Below, piece by piece: positions 46,455 to 57,615 of a stretch of DNA of 64,000 nucleotides. The notes below the pieces were generated by a model. It did no database searches and was not told where the DNA came from. It saw only the letters and a program-made list of their open reading frames with translations. A program made the translations under genes and the position numbers. The stretch is from Macrothele yani (Eukaryota > Arthropoda > Arachnida > Araneae > Macrothelidae): positions 161,478,709-161,542,708 of the forward strand of contig CM076997.1 of NCBI GenBank assembly GCA_039090855.1, given 5' to 3'. Within the stretch, counting starts at the first letter, position 1. Each line of letters begins with the position of its first letter.

Positions 46455-47645
46455 TTGCACTCAATTCAGGTTAAGGGAAGATACTTCGGTTTAAGTGAAC
46501 CTCGGATACAGTGAACGAAATATGCGAGTCCGCAGAGGTTCACTATAAGCGGAGTTCACTCAATTCAGGTTAACGGAAGACACTTCGGTTTTAATGAACC
46601 TCGAACATAGCGAACGAAATATGCGAGTCCTCAGAGGTTCACTATAAGTGGAGTTCACTCAATTCAGGTTAAAGGAAGACACTTTGGTTTCAGTGAACCT
46701 CGGACATAGTGAAACAAATATGCGAGTCCGCAGAGGTTCACTACAAGCGGAGTTCACTCAATTCAGGTTAAGGGAAGATACTTCGGTTTTATTGAACCTC
46801 GTATACAGTGAACGAAGTAAGCGAGTCCGCAGAAGTGTCACCATAAGCGGAGTTCACTCAATTCAGGTTAAGGGAAGATACTTCGGTTTTAGTGAACCTC
46901 GGATACAGTGAAAGAAATATGTGAGTCCGCAGAGGTTCACTATAAGCAGAGTTCACCCAATTCAGGTTAAGGGAAGATACTTCGGTTTTAGTGAACCTCG
47001 GATACAGTGAACGAATAATGTGAGTCCGCAGAGGTTCACTATAAGCGGGGTTAACTCAATTGAAGTTAAGGGAAAACACTTCGGTTTTTGTGAGCCTCGG
47101 ACATAGTGAACGAAATATGCGAGTCCCCAGAGGTTCACTATAAGCGGAGTTCACTGAATTTAGGTTAAGGGAAGATACTTCGGTTTTAGTGAACCTCGGA
47201 TACAGTGAAAGAAATATGTGAGTCCGCAGAGGTTCACTATAAGCGGAGTTCACCCAATTAACGTTAAGGGAAGATACTTCGGTTTTAGTGAACCTCGGAT
47301 ACAGTGAACGAATAATGTGAGTCCGCAGAGGTTCACTATAAGCGGAGTTAACTCAATTGAAGTTATGGGAAGACACTTCGGTTTTTGTGAGCCTCGGACA
47401 TAGTGAACGAAATATGCGAGTCCGCAGAGGTTCACTATAAGCGGAGTTCACTCAATTTAGGTTAAGGGAAGATACTTCGGTTTTAGTGAACCTCGGATAC
47501 AGTGAACGAATAATGTGATTCCGCAGAGGTTCACTATAAGCTGAGTTAACTCAATTCAGGTTAAGGAAAGACACTTCGGTTTTTGCGAGCCTCGGACGTA
47601 GTGAACGAAATATGCGAGTCCGCAGAGGTTCACTATAAGAGGAGT
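46455..47645. repeat. 99-bp minisatellite, about 12 copies
   Basis: The unit contains caattcaggttaagggaaga, acttcggttttagtgaacct, cggatacagtgaacgaaata, tgcgagtccgcagaggttca and ctataagcggagttcact. Copies start at 46462, 46561, 46660 and 46759, i.e. exactly every 99 bp. Because 99 is divisible by three, frames stay open through several units on both strands; I take them as by-products. Each unit holds the hexamer gtgaac/gttcac four times in both orientations. Confidence 0.95.
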
Positions 47646-49124
47646 GTACTCTATTTTCCTTTTATGATTCACATATTTTCTTTCACTGGTTTTATGAAAA
47701 TAACATTGATTTATCCACCTATGTAAGTACTGATCAATTTCAGGGATTAGTTAACTTTACTGTTTGTTGTTATTATTTAATTCCATTTGTTAAGTACCGG
47801 ACAGTGGCTCGGTATGGCCGTTAGTGACGCTATTAAGTACAATGTCTTGTACGTAAATATATGGTGTACTCTCGAATCATTCGTTTTATTTCACACCCAC
47901 AAAACTCTTGGCATGGGAATGATGCAGGCAATAAATTATCTACAAAGAGCACCAGGGTACTCTCTCGATTTTTTTCTCTAAACGACGGGATTTCTGTTCC
48001 AATAAATAATAAAGCCTTCGTATCTAGAGGAGAAATTGGATTTATACTATATTCAGAAGCCTCTCCCCACCCGGTACTTAGTAAGCAACTTCCAATTTCT
48101 GAAACAGATTAGGAAACTTATGTTGAATCTAATTTTTCGTTATTACTAAACGCACATATTTTACACAGATATTGAAAATAATATTCAGAGCATTATTTAA
48201 GAAAACGTTTTTCCATGTTAATCACCTATGTAGTTGCTGAGCAGTATTCTTCATCTCATACAGGATGAACTCCAGAAACAAAATGTTTTCATGATTTATC
48301 GTATTGATTTCATAAAGAGACACAACACGGTTGTAGCAACTTAAAAAAGAAGCATAACAGCTGCACGTTTTAAAGAAGCAAAATCCTACATGACATTTAA
48401 CTCCTTAAAGAACAAATTTAAATAATTTGAGATAAAAACTGTGATAACTTTCTCTGCTTCAAAATATGTAAATAAATTTACATACTTGGGGAATAATTTC
48501 AACTTTAATACCTCTCGAGCATTGATTTTTTAACCAGAAAGCAGAAATATCTTCTATTGCGCCCAGTCATAAAATGAGACGAGAATATTAGAAACGGTAG
48601 CACGGATTCTGGAAACTTTATACTGCCTGTGATGCCGTTAATAGCAAACGACAGCAGATAAGGTCCGTCGTGGGAAAATGTTACGATCAGATTTCGGATG
48701 GTGTGCCGGGAACAAGTCAACACGTACAAAATTTTCGATTGATGTTGAATCCTAACAGTCCCTTGAGACATTGCTCCCCGAAAAATTCAAAATACTTCGA
48801 ATCTAAGGAGAAAATTATATTTGAAAGGCAGTTCCTTACAATTTAAATTTGTTTGCAATCAGGTTTTGACAATAACCCATATAATTGGGAGATGCGGTGA
48901 TGAATCGCCTCATATAAAAAAATAAATAGGATGCGGTTTACCGAAGGAAATATCGAATACCGAAAAAAGTCACGGTGTCTAAGATGTATTTATTACATTG
49001 ACCAGAGAACAACTGTAACTAGATGTTCGATATATACAGCATATCGGGAGATGAGTTTACTGTATATTATTTAAAGATACAGAAAATAATCTTCCTAATG
49101 TTGTTTAAACACTAAGTTAGCTTT
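47646..49124. other. AT-rich stretch, nothing recognised
   Basis: No gene or repeat is supported. Confidence 0.5.
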
Positions 49125-50300
49125 GCCCTTGGACAATCAACCTAATAACGCGTTGGACCAACTTTCGGTACAATTTCGGCTCGCAGACTCCGTGGAAAAT
49201 ATTTTACAAGGTGTCGAAGAACAGATTCTACAAGCGTACAATGAGTTAGCTTTGCATTAGGAACACCTACCTAATAACGCGTTGGTCCACCTTTCTGTGC
49301 AATAATGGCTCGCAGACGACTAGGAACAGATTCTAGAACGTGCCGAAGAACATATTATACAAGGTTACAATGAGTAAGCTCTTACCTTAGGAACACTTAC
49401 CTATTAACGCGTTGGTCCACCTTTCTGTGCAGTCACGGTTCGAAGACGCCTGGGGACAGATTCTACAAGGTGTTGAAGAACAGATTCTACAAGGGTACAA
49501 TGAGTTAGCTCCGTATTAGGAACACCTACCTAATAACGCGTTCGTCCACCTTTCTGTGCAATCACGGCTCGCAGACGACTAGGAACAGATTCTAAAGGGG
49601 TACAATGAGTTAGCTTTGCATTAGGAACACGTACCTAATAACGCGTTGGTCTATCTTTCTGTGGAATCACAGATCGCAGACGCCTAGGAACAGATTCCAC
49701 AAGGTGTCAAAGAACAGATTATACAAAGGTACAATGAGTTAGCTTTGCATTAAGAACACTTACCTAATAACGCGTTGGTCCACCTTTCTTTGCAATCACG
49801 GCTCGCAGACGACTAGGGACAGATTCTACAAGGGTACAATGAGTTAGCTTTGTATTAGTAACACGTACCTAATAACGCGTTGGTCTATTTGTCTGTGCAA
49901 TCACAGCTCGCAGACAACTAGGAACAGATTCTAGAACGTGCCGAAGAACAGATTATACAAGGGTACAATGAGTTAGCTCCGTATTAGGAACAACTACCTA
50001 TTAACGGGTTGGCCCACCTTTCTGTGAAATCACGGCTCGCAGACGACTATGAACAGATTCTACAAGGGTACAATGAGTTAGCATTGCATTACGAACACGT
50101 ACGTAATAACGCGTTGATCCACCTTTGCGTACAATCACGGTTCGCAGACTCCGTGGGAAAGATTCTACAAGGTTTCGAAGAACAGAATCTAGGGTAAAAG
50201 GAGTTAGCTTTGCATTAAGAACACCTACATAATAACGCGTTGCTACCCCTATTTCTGTGCACTCACGGCACGCAGACGCCTAGGAAAAGATTCTGCAAAG
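49125..50300 (-). repeat. tandem array derived from a Tc1 transposase 3' coding end
   Basis: The phrase cctaataacgcgttggtcca plus cctttctgtgcaatcacgg recurs ten times, at about 49140, 49270, 49398, 49527, 49630, 49758, 49865, 49992, 50098 and 50227. Spacing is ~128 or ~105 bp, alternating in the right half. Read on the minus strand the phrase encodes RRLRAVIAQKGGPTRY followed by the terminal region, the C-terminus of a Tc1-like transposase. Long units contain an extra acagattctacaaggtgtcg segment. The array adjoins the body of the degenerate Tc1 at 50300-50720. Confidence 0.85.
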
Positions 50301-50720
50301 TATCGAACATCCACCATGAGTAACTGGGCTCATGTTCTCTGCAGAAGCTCCGTCAGTTCTCGCTTATTCCGTGTAGGAGGATCAGCAGTTCTCACATCCC
50401 GTGCTAGTGCGTCCCAAACAATGTTCAGTTGGGTTAGAATCAGTGGATGTTGGGCGCCAAGGCAGTGCGGCGAATTTCTTGTAGTGTTCCTCCAGCCACT
50501 CGGTAGTTAAACGACCCCAATGACACGTGTCCTCTTAAAAGACGGAGTATGGTCCGGGAAAAGATGATAGGCTAACTGGTCCCTGGAGCGTCCACCATTT
50601 AGTGTTTGCGGGATGATAACCAACGGAACTAGAGCTTGGTAAAAAGAACATCACATTCCCCAGCCTTTTGAAATCCAACTCTTCTACCAGAGGATAGGGC
50701 TTTATGCTGTTTATGCTATA

Positions 50721-51941
50721 CACTGAAGACCAATTGAATTAGAGATACCTGTCTAGTAACGCGTAGCACCACCTTTCGCTCTCATGACGGCGACGATTCG
50801 TCTCGGCATAGACTCGACAGGACACCGGAATCGTTGGGAAGCCATACGGATCCACGACCCCTGAACAAGCTCCCAGAGTACACGAAGATTTGATGGAGGG
50901 GGGGGGTCAGAGCCTCGAACATTTCTCTCGATGGCATCCCAGATGTGCTCCATGGGATTGAGGTCAGGTGACTTAGTTGGCAAAGGAAGCGAGGTCACGT
51001 CGGTGGATTGTTCATCTAACCATTCGGATACAATTCGGGAGCGATGGCACGGTGCATTGTCTTGTTGCAGGATGAGGTCCCCAGTGGGATGTTGAAGACG
51101 CACAAACGGGAACAAATGGGCGTCCAGGATATCCCGGTAACGTTGACGTGTGAGGGACGATGTCACACGTACCAGGGGTTCCATTTCAGTCTACGTCAAT
51201 AATCCCCAGACGAGAATGCCACTCCCACCAGCTTAAAGAGTACCCTGCTGGAAGAAGGATCCATCGCTTCATGTGGTTTGCGCTGTACTCGTATCCTGCC
51301 ATCCGCATGTACCAACGTGAATCTCGACTCATTAGTCCACACAACATTTGTCCACATGACTAGGGTGCAGTGGCGATGTTCCCGCGCCCGTGCTAATATT
51401 TGCCCCCTGTGATGTGCGGTCAGCAGCGGTACCCCAGTGGGACGATGGCTTCTGTACCTCATAGCGAGGAGATGGTTCTGGATGGTGTGGCTGCTTACAC
51501 GTTTTTGTGAACCAGCGTTACATTGCCGAGTGATTTCTTGGACTGTGGCCCGTCTATGCGCTGTTACAATGCGAGCTATCCGGCGATGACCCCGCTCATC
51601 CACACGCTGTTGTCCACGGCAATTGGCCCTTGCAGGGATGGTTTTACCGGATTTGATGTTCTCACGGTGCACCCGTGACACAGTGGCTCGTGAAAGTCCC
51701 AGTGCCTACACGACTTCCGATATGCAGTGTTCTATTCGTCGGGCCCCGAAAATTTGCACACGATCAAATGCGCTTTGATCCTTCGTATTACCCATACTGC
51801 GTGCGACTCTTACTGATTCCCGTCGCATCACTCCTTGTGTTGTCGGATCGCTACATGCGTCATGTCGTTTCCGTTTACAGGGTCGCCCACAGCGCCACAT
51901 TTCATGTCGCCAGCTGTCTCTAATTCAATTGTTCTTCAGTG
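50721..51941 (-). mobile_element. Tc1-like element nested in an older Tc1
   Basis: Left end cactgaagaccaattgaatt and the reverse of the right end, cactgaagaacaattgaatt, agree and continue with agaga. TA lies on both sides (50719-50720 and 51942-51943). The length is 1221 bp. It carries the pseudogene at 50753-51795. Confidence 0.93.
50753..51795 (-). pseudogene. Tc1-like transposase, first catalytic Asp changed to Asn
   Basis: ATG 51795 opens MGNTKDQSAFDRVQIFGARR, with an in-frame TAG at 51706-51708. The same frame continues through the linker (RRIARIVTAHRRATVQEIT) to VVWTNESRFTLVHADGRIRV, where the catalytic Asp is Asn, and ends at a stop near 51196. A frameshift at about 51185-51195 leads into MEPLVRVTSSLTRQRY, LQQDNAPCH (second Asp), SPDLNPMEHIWDAIE (third Glu; 36 residues after the Asp) and SMPRRIVAVMRAKGGATRY with its stop at 50753. 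The length is normal. One stop, one frameshift and a missense catalytic change. Confidence 0.93.
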
Positions 51942-52659
51942 TATGCGAACCCGGCCATCTACATGGTGCAGCAACAAACGAGACCCGTCACTCCATAGGA
52001 CATTCTTCTTTCTGTCGATGGTCCACTGCCGACATTCCTTTGCCATGTCAGGCGTCGTTTGCGATAACTGGTTGTTACCATGATACTCTCTTTGATCTCC
52101 TGTTATGGAACCCAAGGCGAAGCAGGCTATGGTGCATGAAGACATAGGTCCAACTGCTCCACTGGTGTACTGGTCGGTGAGCTTGGTGACTGTTTCACGT
52201 CGTCGCAGATATACCAGTCGTGACACCCGACCCTCAACTCTAAGATCAGCCGCGTGTGACTTACAAATTTGGGCCCTTCTGCTGGATGTATGTGCATAAT
52301 CAATCCTGTCCTGGTACAGCATTGATACTCTAGTACAGAAGCGAACAAGTGTGGCTGTTTCCAAAATGCTAGCACGTGGCCACCTGTTCCTAACAGTCTG
52401 GTAGCGATCAATTGGCTTAAGTCTCCATGTTGCCCCATCACTGGCAAACGTTTGGAAACAAACATTATGTCCTTTCTACACATACGTATATCGTACTATA
52501 CAGATATGCTCAACTGAGGATTCCTTGCAAGAAGAGTTTGATCTTCCTAAACAAACTGCAGTACACAAGGATAAACCCATTCCGTTATAGACAAAGCTGT
52601 CCAAAAATTTAGGAAACCGAAGCCTGCCTGCTCACTCGTGCCGACAGACCACCCAATAC

Positions 52660-53160
52660 GACAGATTGGGTGTTTATCCCATTTGCTCCACAGATTTGCT
52701 TCGGAATTTCAACAATTCTAAGAGTTTTAATTTATAAGTTATTTTTTCAAACCCATAAACAAGAGGAATTTTTTCGGATCAAAATATTACGTCGAAGACA
52801 TAAATTCCTGGGGAATTTATCAGATACCTTGTGAATGTGGACTTTCATATACAGGGCAGATACGCAGGGCTTTAAATGTCAGTGTGAAGCAACACAAGAC
52901 CTACATACGGAACTGTGAACTGAAGAAGCCGTCTATAGACCAGCATTGTCACGAAAACAATCATAATTTGTTTGTTTGGAAACGCTACGCTTATTGATAA
53001 ACCTGATTCAACTATGAAGCTAAATGTATTAAAAGCTTTTCACATATACCGGAACCCTACATGGCTTGTCAACGACACTACGTCGATTCCATTTCTTTGA
53101 AGCGCATGCAAACAACTCGCCAAAAACCGTGACCGTCAGAACTCTGGTGGTGTCACAATG
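52660..53160 (+). pseudogene. second Penelope-like element fragment (GIY-YIG end)
   Basis: Plus strand: WVFIPFAPQICFGISTILR and a linker with FFQTHKQEEFFRIK (52660-52780). From 52812 comes GIYQIPCECGLSYTGQIRRALNVSVKQHKTYIRN, a well-kept GIY-YIG start (GIY, then YTG, then the Arg/His positions of the motif), then QHCHENNHNLFVWKR and a stop near 52996. A further C-terminal stretch with FHIYRNPTWLVNDTTSIPF lies at 53030-53100. The reverse transcriptase part is absent. The orientation is opposite to the copy at 37439-38687. Confidence 0.8.
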
Positions 53161-54019
53161 ATTTGAATGTTTACGTTCCATTCATCAAGATGAAGCCGAG
53201 CCAAATGGTCGGCGAAGCTGTAGTCGATATATAATAAACCTTTGATTGTGGTAAACGTTGGTAATTTAACAATTTATAGTAGCTGCGCGTTATGTTGATA
53301 TACGTGGCATGTCGTTAGTACTCCGAATATGTAAAACGTGGGGTAGTCCTAATGAAAAATTTAACTCATTGTATTTATCTTAAAGAATGAAAAGGAAAGC
53401 TCGTTTGGTTATTTTCTGATATTTAATTTCTACCACAGCAAAACGATAGGCAAACAATAAAGCAATTTGTTAATTTTTAGGACATTGCAGTGGTAGGCTT
53501 TCTCTGTGTAAAAGAAAGAAGTAAAAAATCACTTTGTCAGTCTTAAGCTGTTAAAGCGTTATTGAGCTAAATTTTCTTAAAATTTTTAAAGGCATTTCCC
53601 ATTTAATGCTTGCTAATTTCTAGCATGAATTGTGAAATTATTCATGTTAAAAAATTCATCCTCGGGTATCAGTCGTATTGTACTGATAACTGCTCGATTG
53701 TAGAAAGCAAGCGTATTTGAAAATTTTGCGAGAGAGATGTGTTTCAGTACAACTCCTATTGCTGCAATTCTATTAAGGTTTTCTGAATGTCATGCATTGA
53801 AACTGAACTTTCTGCAGTACTACAAAGTATGTTTTTGGGTGAAAATGTTAAACATTTTATAATGATTATAAAGCGCCTTATAAGCGACTTTATAGCAAAT
53901 ACAGCACCATATATTTGGATGTAATTTAAGAATAATTTGAAACAAAATTTCTAAGAATCAAACAAGCAGACAAAACAGTATGCTTAAGCATGTTACACAC
54001 TTCGACGTCCAGTTTTAGA
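53161..54019. other. AT-rich stretch, nothing recognised
   Basis: No gene or repeat is supported. Confidence 0.5.
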
Positions 54020-55101
54020 TAGCAAACATTCTAGGTAAACACACCGAAGAATTAAAACATTTTGAACACCTGCCCAATATGGTGTTCGTCCTCCATGCAT
54101 CACAAAAACAGCTCTTACCCGTTGAGGGATAGACGGTACAAGATTTATAAGTCTTTCGTGGTATGTGGTACCAACACGTTTTCTGCTGATCCTTTAATTC
54201 TTTTAACATACGTTGTTGGGCCGCCACTGATCGGATTTGCTATTCCAGAACAAAACCCAGGTGCTCAATTAGATTGATATTGCAGAATTTTTAGGCCATT
54301 GCACTACCTGGAAGTCTTCCTCATGTTTCGCTAACCATTCTTCAACAATCCAGGCAGTGTGGTATAACGCATTATTTTGCTGAAAGAAGGAACTACTAGA
54401 GAGGAATACGGTTGCCTTTAGAGAGGGTGTACCCCGTCTGCAATAATGGCAGATGTTAGATGTCAAAGTTTCCTGGGTATAAATGACAGGACCCAAAGTT
54501 ACCCAGGAGAACATTGCGCAAAGCATTACACCTTCTCCACCTGCTCGGTTTACCCCCACGATACATCCTGTTGCCACCACTTCTCCAGGTAAATGACGCA
54601 CACGTACCCAAACATGGTGCAACAGGAAACGGGATTCCTCGATCCTACGACCTTCTCCCAGTCATTCAAGGTCCAGTTTTGATGCTCGCGTGCCTTTTGT
54701 AGGCACTTTCGAGGATGACCGGAGGCTAGCATGGACACTCCGAGCTGGCTGCGGCTACGAAAACCCGTTTTCATCAGGGTTCGATGCACTATGGGTTGTG
54801 AGACATTACACCCGGCACCAGCTTTCTAATTACCGGAGAGGTGCGCCACAGAGTCCCTTCTGTTTGTTCGTACCACACGGGATAATCGTCACTCAACTCT
54901 AGTGTACATGAGCCATGATAGCCCCACAACTTGCCAGCGGCTTGTGCATTTTTACTCGTCAGACCACGTTTTAAAGGTACTAACAACGGTTGAGCATGAG
55001 CATCCAGCAAGCCTTGCCGTTCGGAAATGCCATGACCCAATCGTGCTGACATTACAACTTGTCCTTTTTTAAAGCACGCACAAGTTATCTGTCTTTCCCA
55101 T
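54020..55101 (-). pseudogene. Tc1-like transposase relic with both catalytic Asp residues lost
   Basis: ATG 55101 precedes KKGQVVMSARLGHGISE (helix-turn-helix, frame-shifted) and TLMKTGFRSRSQLGVSMLASG. Then come NWTLNDWEKVV and a first motif reading EESRFLLHHVWVRVRHL (Asp replaced by Glu), GEGVMLCAMFSWVTLGPVI, FFQQNNALYHTAW (second Asp replaced by Asn), and a damaged LNPIEHL region near 54270. The C-terminus has QQRMLKELKDQ…WYHIPRKTYKSL and SIPQRVRAVFVMHGGRTPY. At least three frame changes. Terminal repeats not resolved. Confidence 0.8.
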
Positions 55102-55459
55102 CTGATGAACAAATATAATACAGAAGAACAGATCGCAGTATCAGGTGTTATTTATACCGTTTCATTCCCTTCATAGTCCCCGTCGTTCACCTTCAGTGGC
55201 TACGATTTCCATAAGGACGCACTGGTTATGATGTTTTGTCCCTTCGATGCGCGTATGTACATCATGTTACACATTTTGGTTTTAAACTGTGGCCCACTAT
55301 CTAATTATTTTAGGATCTTCGGCCCGCGGTTCAACAAAAGTTAGACAGCAGTGCTCTAGAGTGTAGCACGTTTATTTTTGTTTTCAAAATTGAACTCCAA
55401 ACTGATATAAGGAATTACCTTCAACACCAAGCCCTTCTGCTCGCTTTGGAAAATAAGGG
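55102..55459. other. short stretch, nothing recognised
   Basis: Flank between a Tc1 relic and a SINE dimer. Confidence 0.4.
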
Positions 55460-55715
55460 ATAAACTAATTTTGAAGATGAGAATCCGATCTATGGTGTAA
55501 ATATGACATGAATGGTAAGGCAGATGATGTCCGAAAACTTGAAAATTTCGTCGTCCTGGAACGGAAATCGATTCCGCGTCTCCCGGATAGCGCACGGGTA
55601 TGCTAATCACTACACCACCCATAACGACCAAGTCTCAAGTTTCCAGGAATCGGATTCTCATCTTTGAAATTTGTATTGTGTGGTGTAATTCCGTATTCTG
55701 TTTATGATTTATTTG
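55460..55715. mobile_element. SINE (family B) inverted dimer
   Basis: 55460-55645 is a minus-strand SINE-B with its head near 55575-55645 (reverse of gggtggtgtagtgattagca, and a B-box equivalent at ggaaatcgattccg). It is followed directly by a plus-strand piece of the SINE-B 3' tail (aatcggattctcatcttt…gtgtggtgtaattccgtatt, to 55715). The two tails are inverted with respect to each other. Confidence 0.7.
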
Positions 55716-55870
55716 CTCCTTTGTGCAATCATGGGATATAATTCTTAACCTCCAGATTAGCTAAACATAAATGTCGGTTGTTTAGACTAGCAAGTCCTGT
55801 GATGGTTTTACTAAAATTAATCGGAAACTTGCGAATCCTGCGATAGCTATGTTCAAATTAATCTGAAACG

Positions 55871-56105
55871 TGGTCGTTCTAGTGGGGACTTGGTCGTTCT
55901 AGTGGAGACTTGGTCGTTTAATGGTTAGCATACACGGGAGCTATCCAAGAGACGCGGGTTCGATTGCAGCTCCAGGACGACGAAACTGTCAAGTTTTCGG
56001 ATATTGTCTAAATTACCATCCTTGTCGTATTTACACCAAAAATCGGTTACTCATCTTCAAAATTTGTATTATATGGTGTAATCCCGTATTCCATTCATGA
56101 AGTGA
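55871..56105 (+). mobile_element. tRNA-derived SINE (family B), full-length reference copy
   Basis: The tRNA-like head (gtttaatggttagcatac A box; gcgggttcgattgc B box, about 55955) is followed by the body gttttcggatattgtct, aatcggttactcatcttc and a tail gtgtaatcccgtattccatt ending cattcatgaa. Immediately 5', ggtcgttctagtggggactt is repeated 2.5 times (55871-55910), a small tandem expansion of the head. Confidence 0.75.
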
Positions 56106-57149
56106 TAAACAGTCGTAGAGTAATATTTTTAACTTTTTGTCTAATTTCATTCTGTGAAAATTGTGGTTTTTGAATTACGCTTCATACGAAAGGAATTTGA
56201 TTTTTCGGTTTTTCGTTTTCTGTTTTCCATCTCCAGAAAACAAGAATTTTGCTGAAAACATATTTTGGATATAAAGTAGAAATTCCAGGACCTCTGAATT
56301 CTTCTTCTTAACGACTTTCTTTAAACACAAATTCTATCTCCTGAATTCAGACAGGATTGAAGCAATTTAACAGAATATTTGGTATTACTAACTTTTGTCA
56401 AATTTCATTTAAACCAAAATTAGGATTCAAATTTTACTGGCAACTCCTTCGGCTATAACAAGAGTGCGATGTGCAAAATACAAAAGTTAATACAAAGACT
56501 TTATTCATTTCTCAAAAGTGTTTCTTACAGCAAAAGATGAAACACACAAACATCCAACAATGCAAGAATCAGATGCCTGCAGTCTGCCTCCGAAACTCCA
56601 TCAAAAGCAAACAACGCGGGCTCTGCATCCCGCAAACTTAGTTGCAGAATTTCAGAGCATAAGTATAGTTTAAAGTCTTGTGCTCTCACCTTAACCCTGT
56701 CAAGATATGTTTACACAGTACCCATTGGCCTCTTTGCGCCGAGGCTAAGATCCTTGGTGCTCCAAAGCTAAAATCTTGTTTGTCACTCTCCGAAAGCCTA
56801 CTGATTCACAATTTGAAACTCATGTGCTGTAAAGACGATTACTCCATTGTAATCCCGCTGCCTTGAATAAATTTGGTAGATGAGGAAGTACAATCGGAAC
56901 TATGAGTACGGGACACTCACCTGATATTATAGTTTTAGTGTTTTGTGAACTTCATGACTTTCATTGGTTGTCTACTATCAAGCAATGCTTATGTCACTAA
57001 GTGTTTCCATTTATACCATTTGGTTCTTGTCCAGCCGGCAAAATGTATTCACATCTGAAGACGAGTTCGCTGCTAACTCGAAAGATCTCAGTAGATATCA
57101 AGTTTTCAGCCAATGTGTTTTTAACCATTAAATATTTTAATCGTGCATG
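56106..57149. other. non-coding stretch, nothing recognised
   Basis: No gene or repeat is supported. Confidence 0.45.
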
Positions 57150-57320
57150 TGAAAACACAAGTTTGTCCGCGAAGGGCATCGAACTCGTGTCGCCTCCCTC
57201 CGGAGTAAGTTGCTCTTCCAAATGAGCTACGCCGACATAATGTCTCGCTGCAGATTTGTCGTCTTGACACGCCCTCTGTAGTACGTGCCGTCATCTCCCT
57301 CTTAAATTTTTTTCTTTGAA
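57150..57320 (-). mobile_element. tRNA-derived SINE (family D), copy 1 of a tandem pair
   Basis: On the minus strand gtagctcatttggaagagca forms a D-arm-like A box, and gagttcgatgccc is a degenerate B box. The 3' side continues with ggacaaacttgtgttttc. The same order recurs 278 bp to the right. Confidence 0.65.
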
Positions 57321-57429
57321 GCGAAGTGGGAATTTTTCATTAATTCCAAACAATGTGTGGAACAAACATCACACATTTTTCGAAGAAGCCAACTGCCAGT
57401 GGATCCATTTTTCACAATAGGGCGCCAAT

Positions 57430-57615
57430 GTGAAAAACACAAGTTTGTCCGGGACGGCGTCGAATCCGTGTCCCCCTTACTCCGGAGTAAGTTGCTTTCC
57501 CAACTGAGCAACGCGGACAGAATGTCGCTCTGCAGATTTGTCGTCTTGATACATGTTTTCTCCTCTGTAGTATGTCACAACGGCTTTTATTTTTGTGCTG
57601 AAAAGCGAACAATGA
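57430..57615 (-). mobile_element. tRNA-derived SINE (family D), copy 2 of a tandem pair
   Basis: On the minus strand gttgctcagttgggaaagca, an anticodon-like ctccgga loop, and ggattcgacgccgtcc as B box. The 5' flank (gacgacaaatctgcag in reverse) matches copy 1. Both are oriented the same way, and their spacing suggests a tandem or segmental duplication. Confidence 0.65.

Larger units (their letters stand above)
50300..52444 (-). pseudogene. old Tc1-like transposase split by a younger Tc1 insertion
   Basis: Minus strand, N-terminal half at 52444-51944: MGQHGDLS, GRVSRLVYLRRRETV, QWTIDRKKNVLWSDGSRLLLHHVDGRVRI (first Asp). It stops at the right TA of the element 50721-51941. Below 50720 the same protein continues: HKALSSG / KPYPLVEE, WRTL-like core, VFQED-equivalent EDTCHWG (second catalytic region), TTEWLEEHYKKFAALPWRP, STDSNPTEHCLGR (third Glu), then into the C-terminal tandem array at 49125-50300. 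Stops and shifts are numerous. The collinearity across 50720/51944 shows that the two halves are one interrupted element. Confidence 0.8.

Noticed and set aside
46648..46911. Open frame through the 99-bp repeat as a repeat-protein gene
   Set aside because: Openness follows from a period divisible by three. Frames are equally open on the other strand and broken by indels elsewhere in the array.
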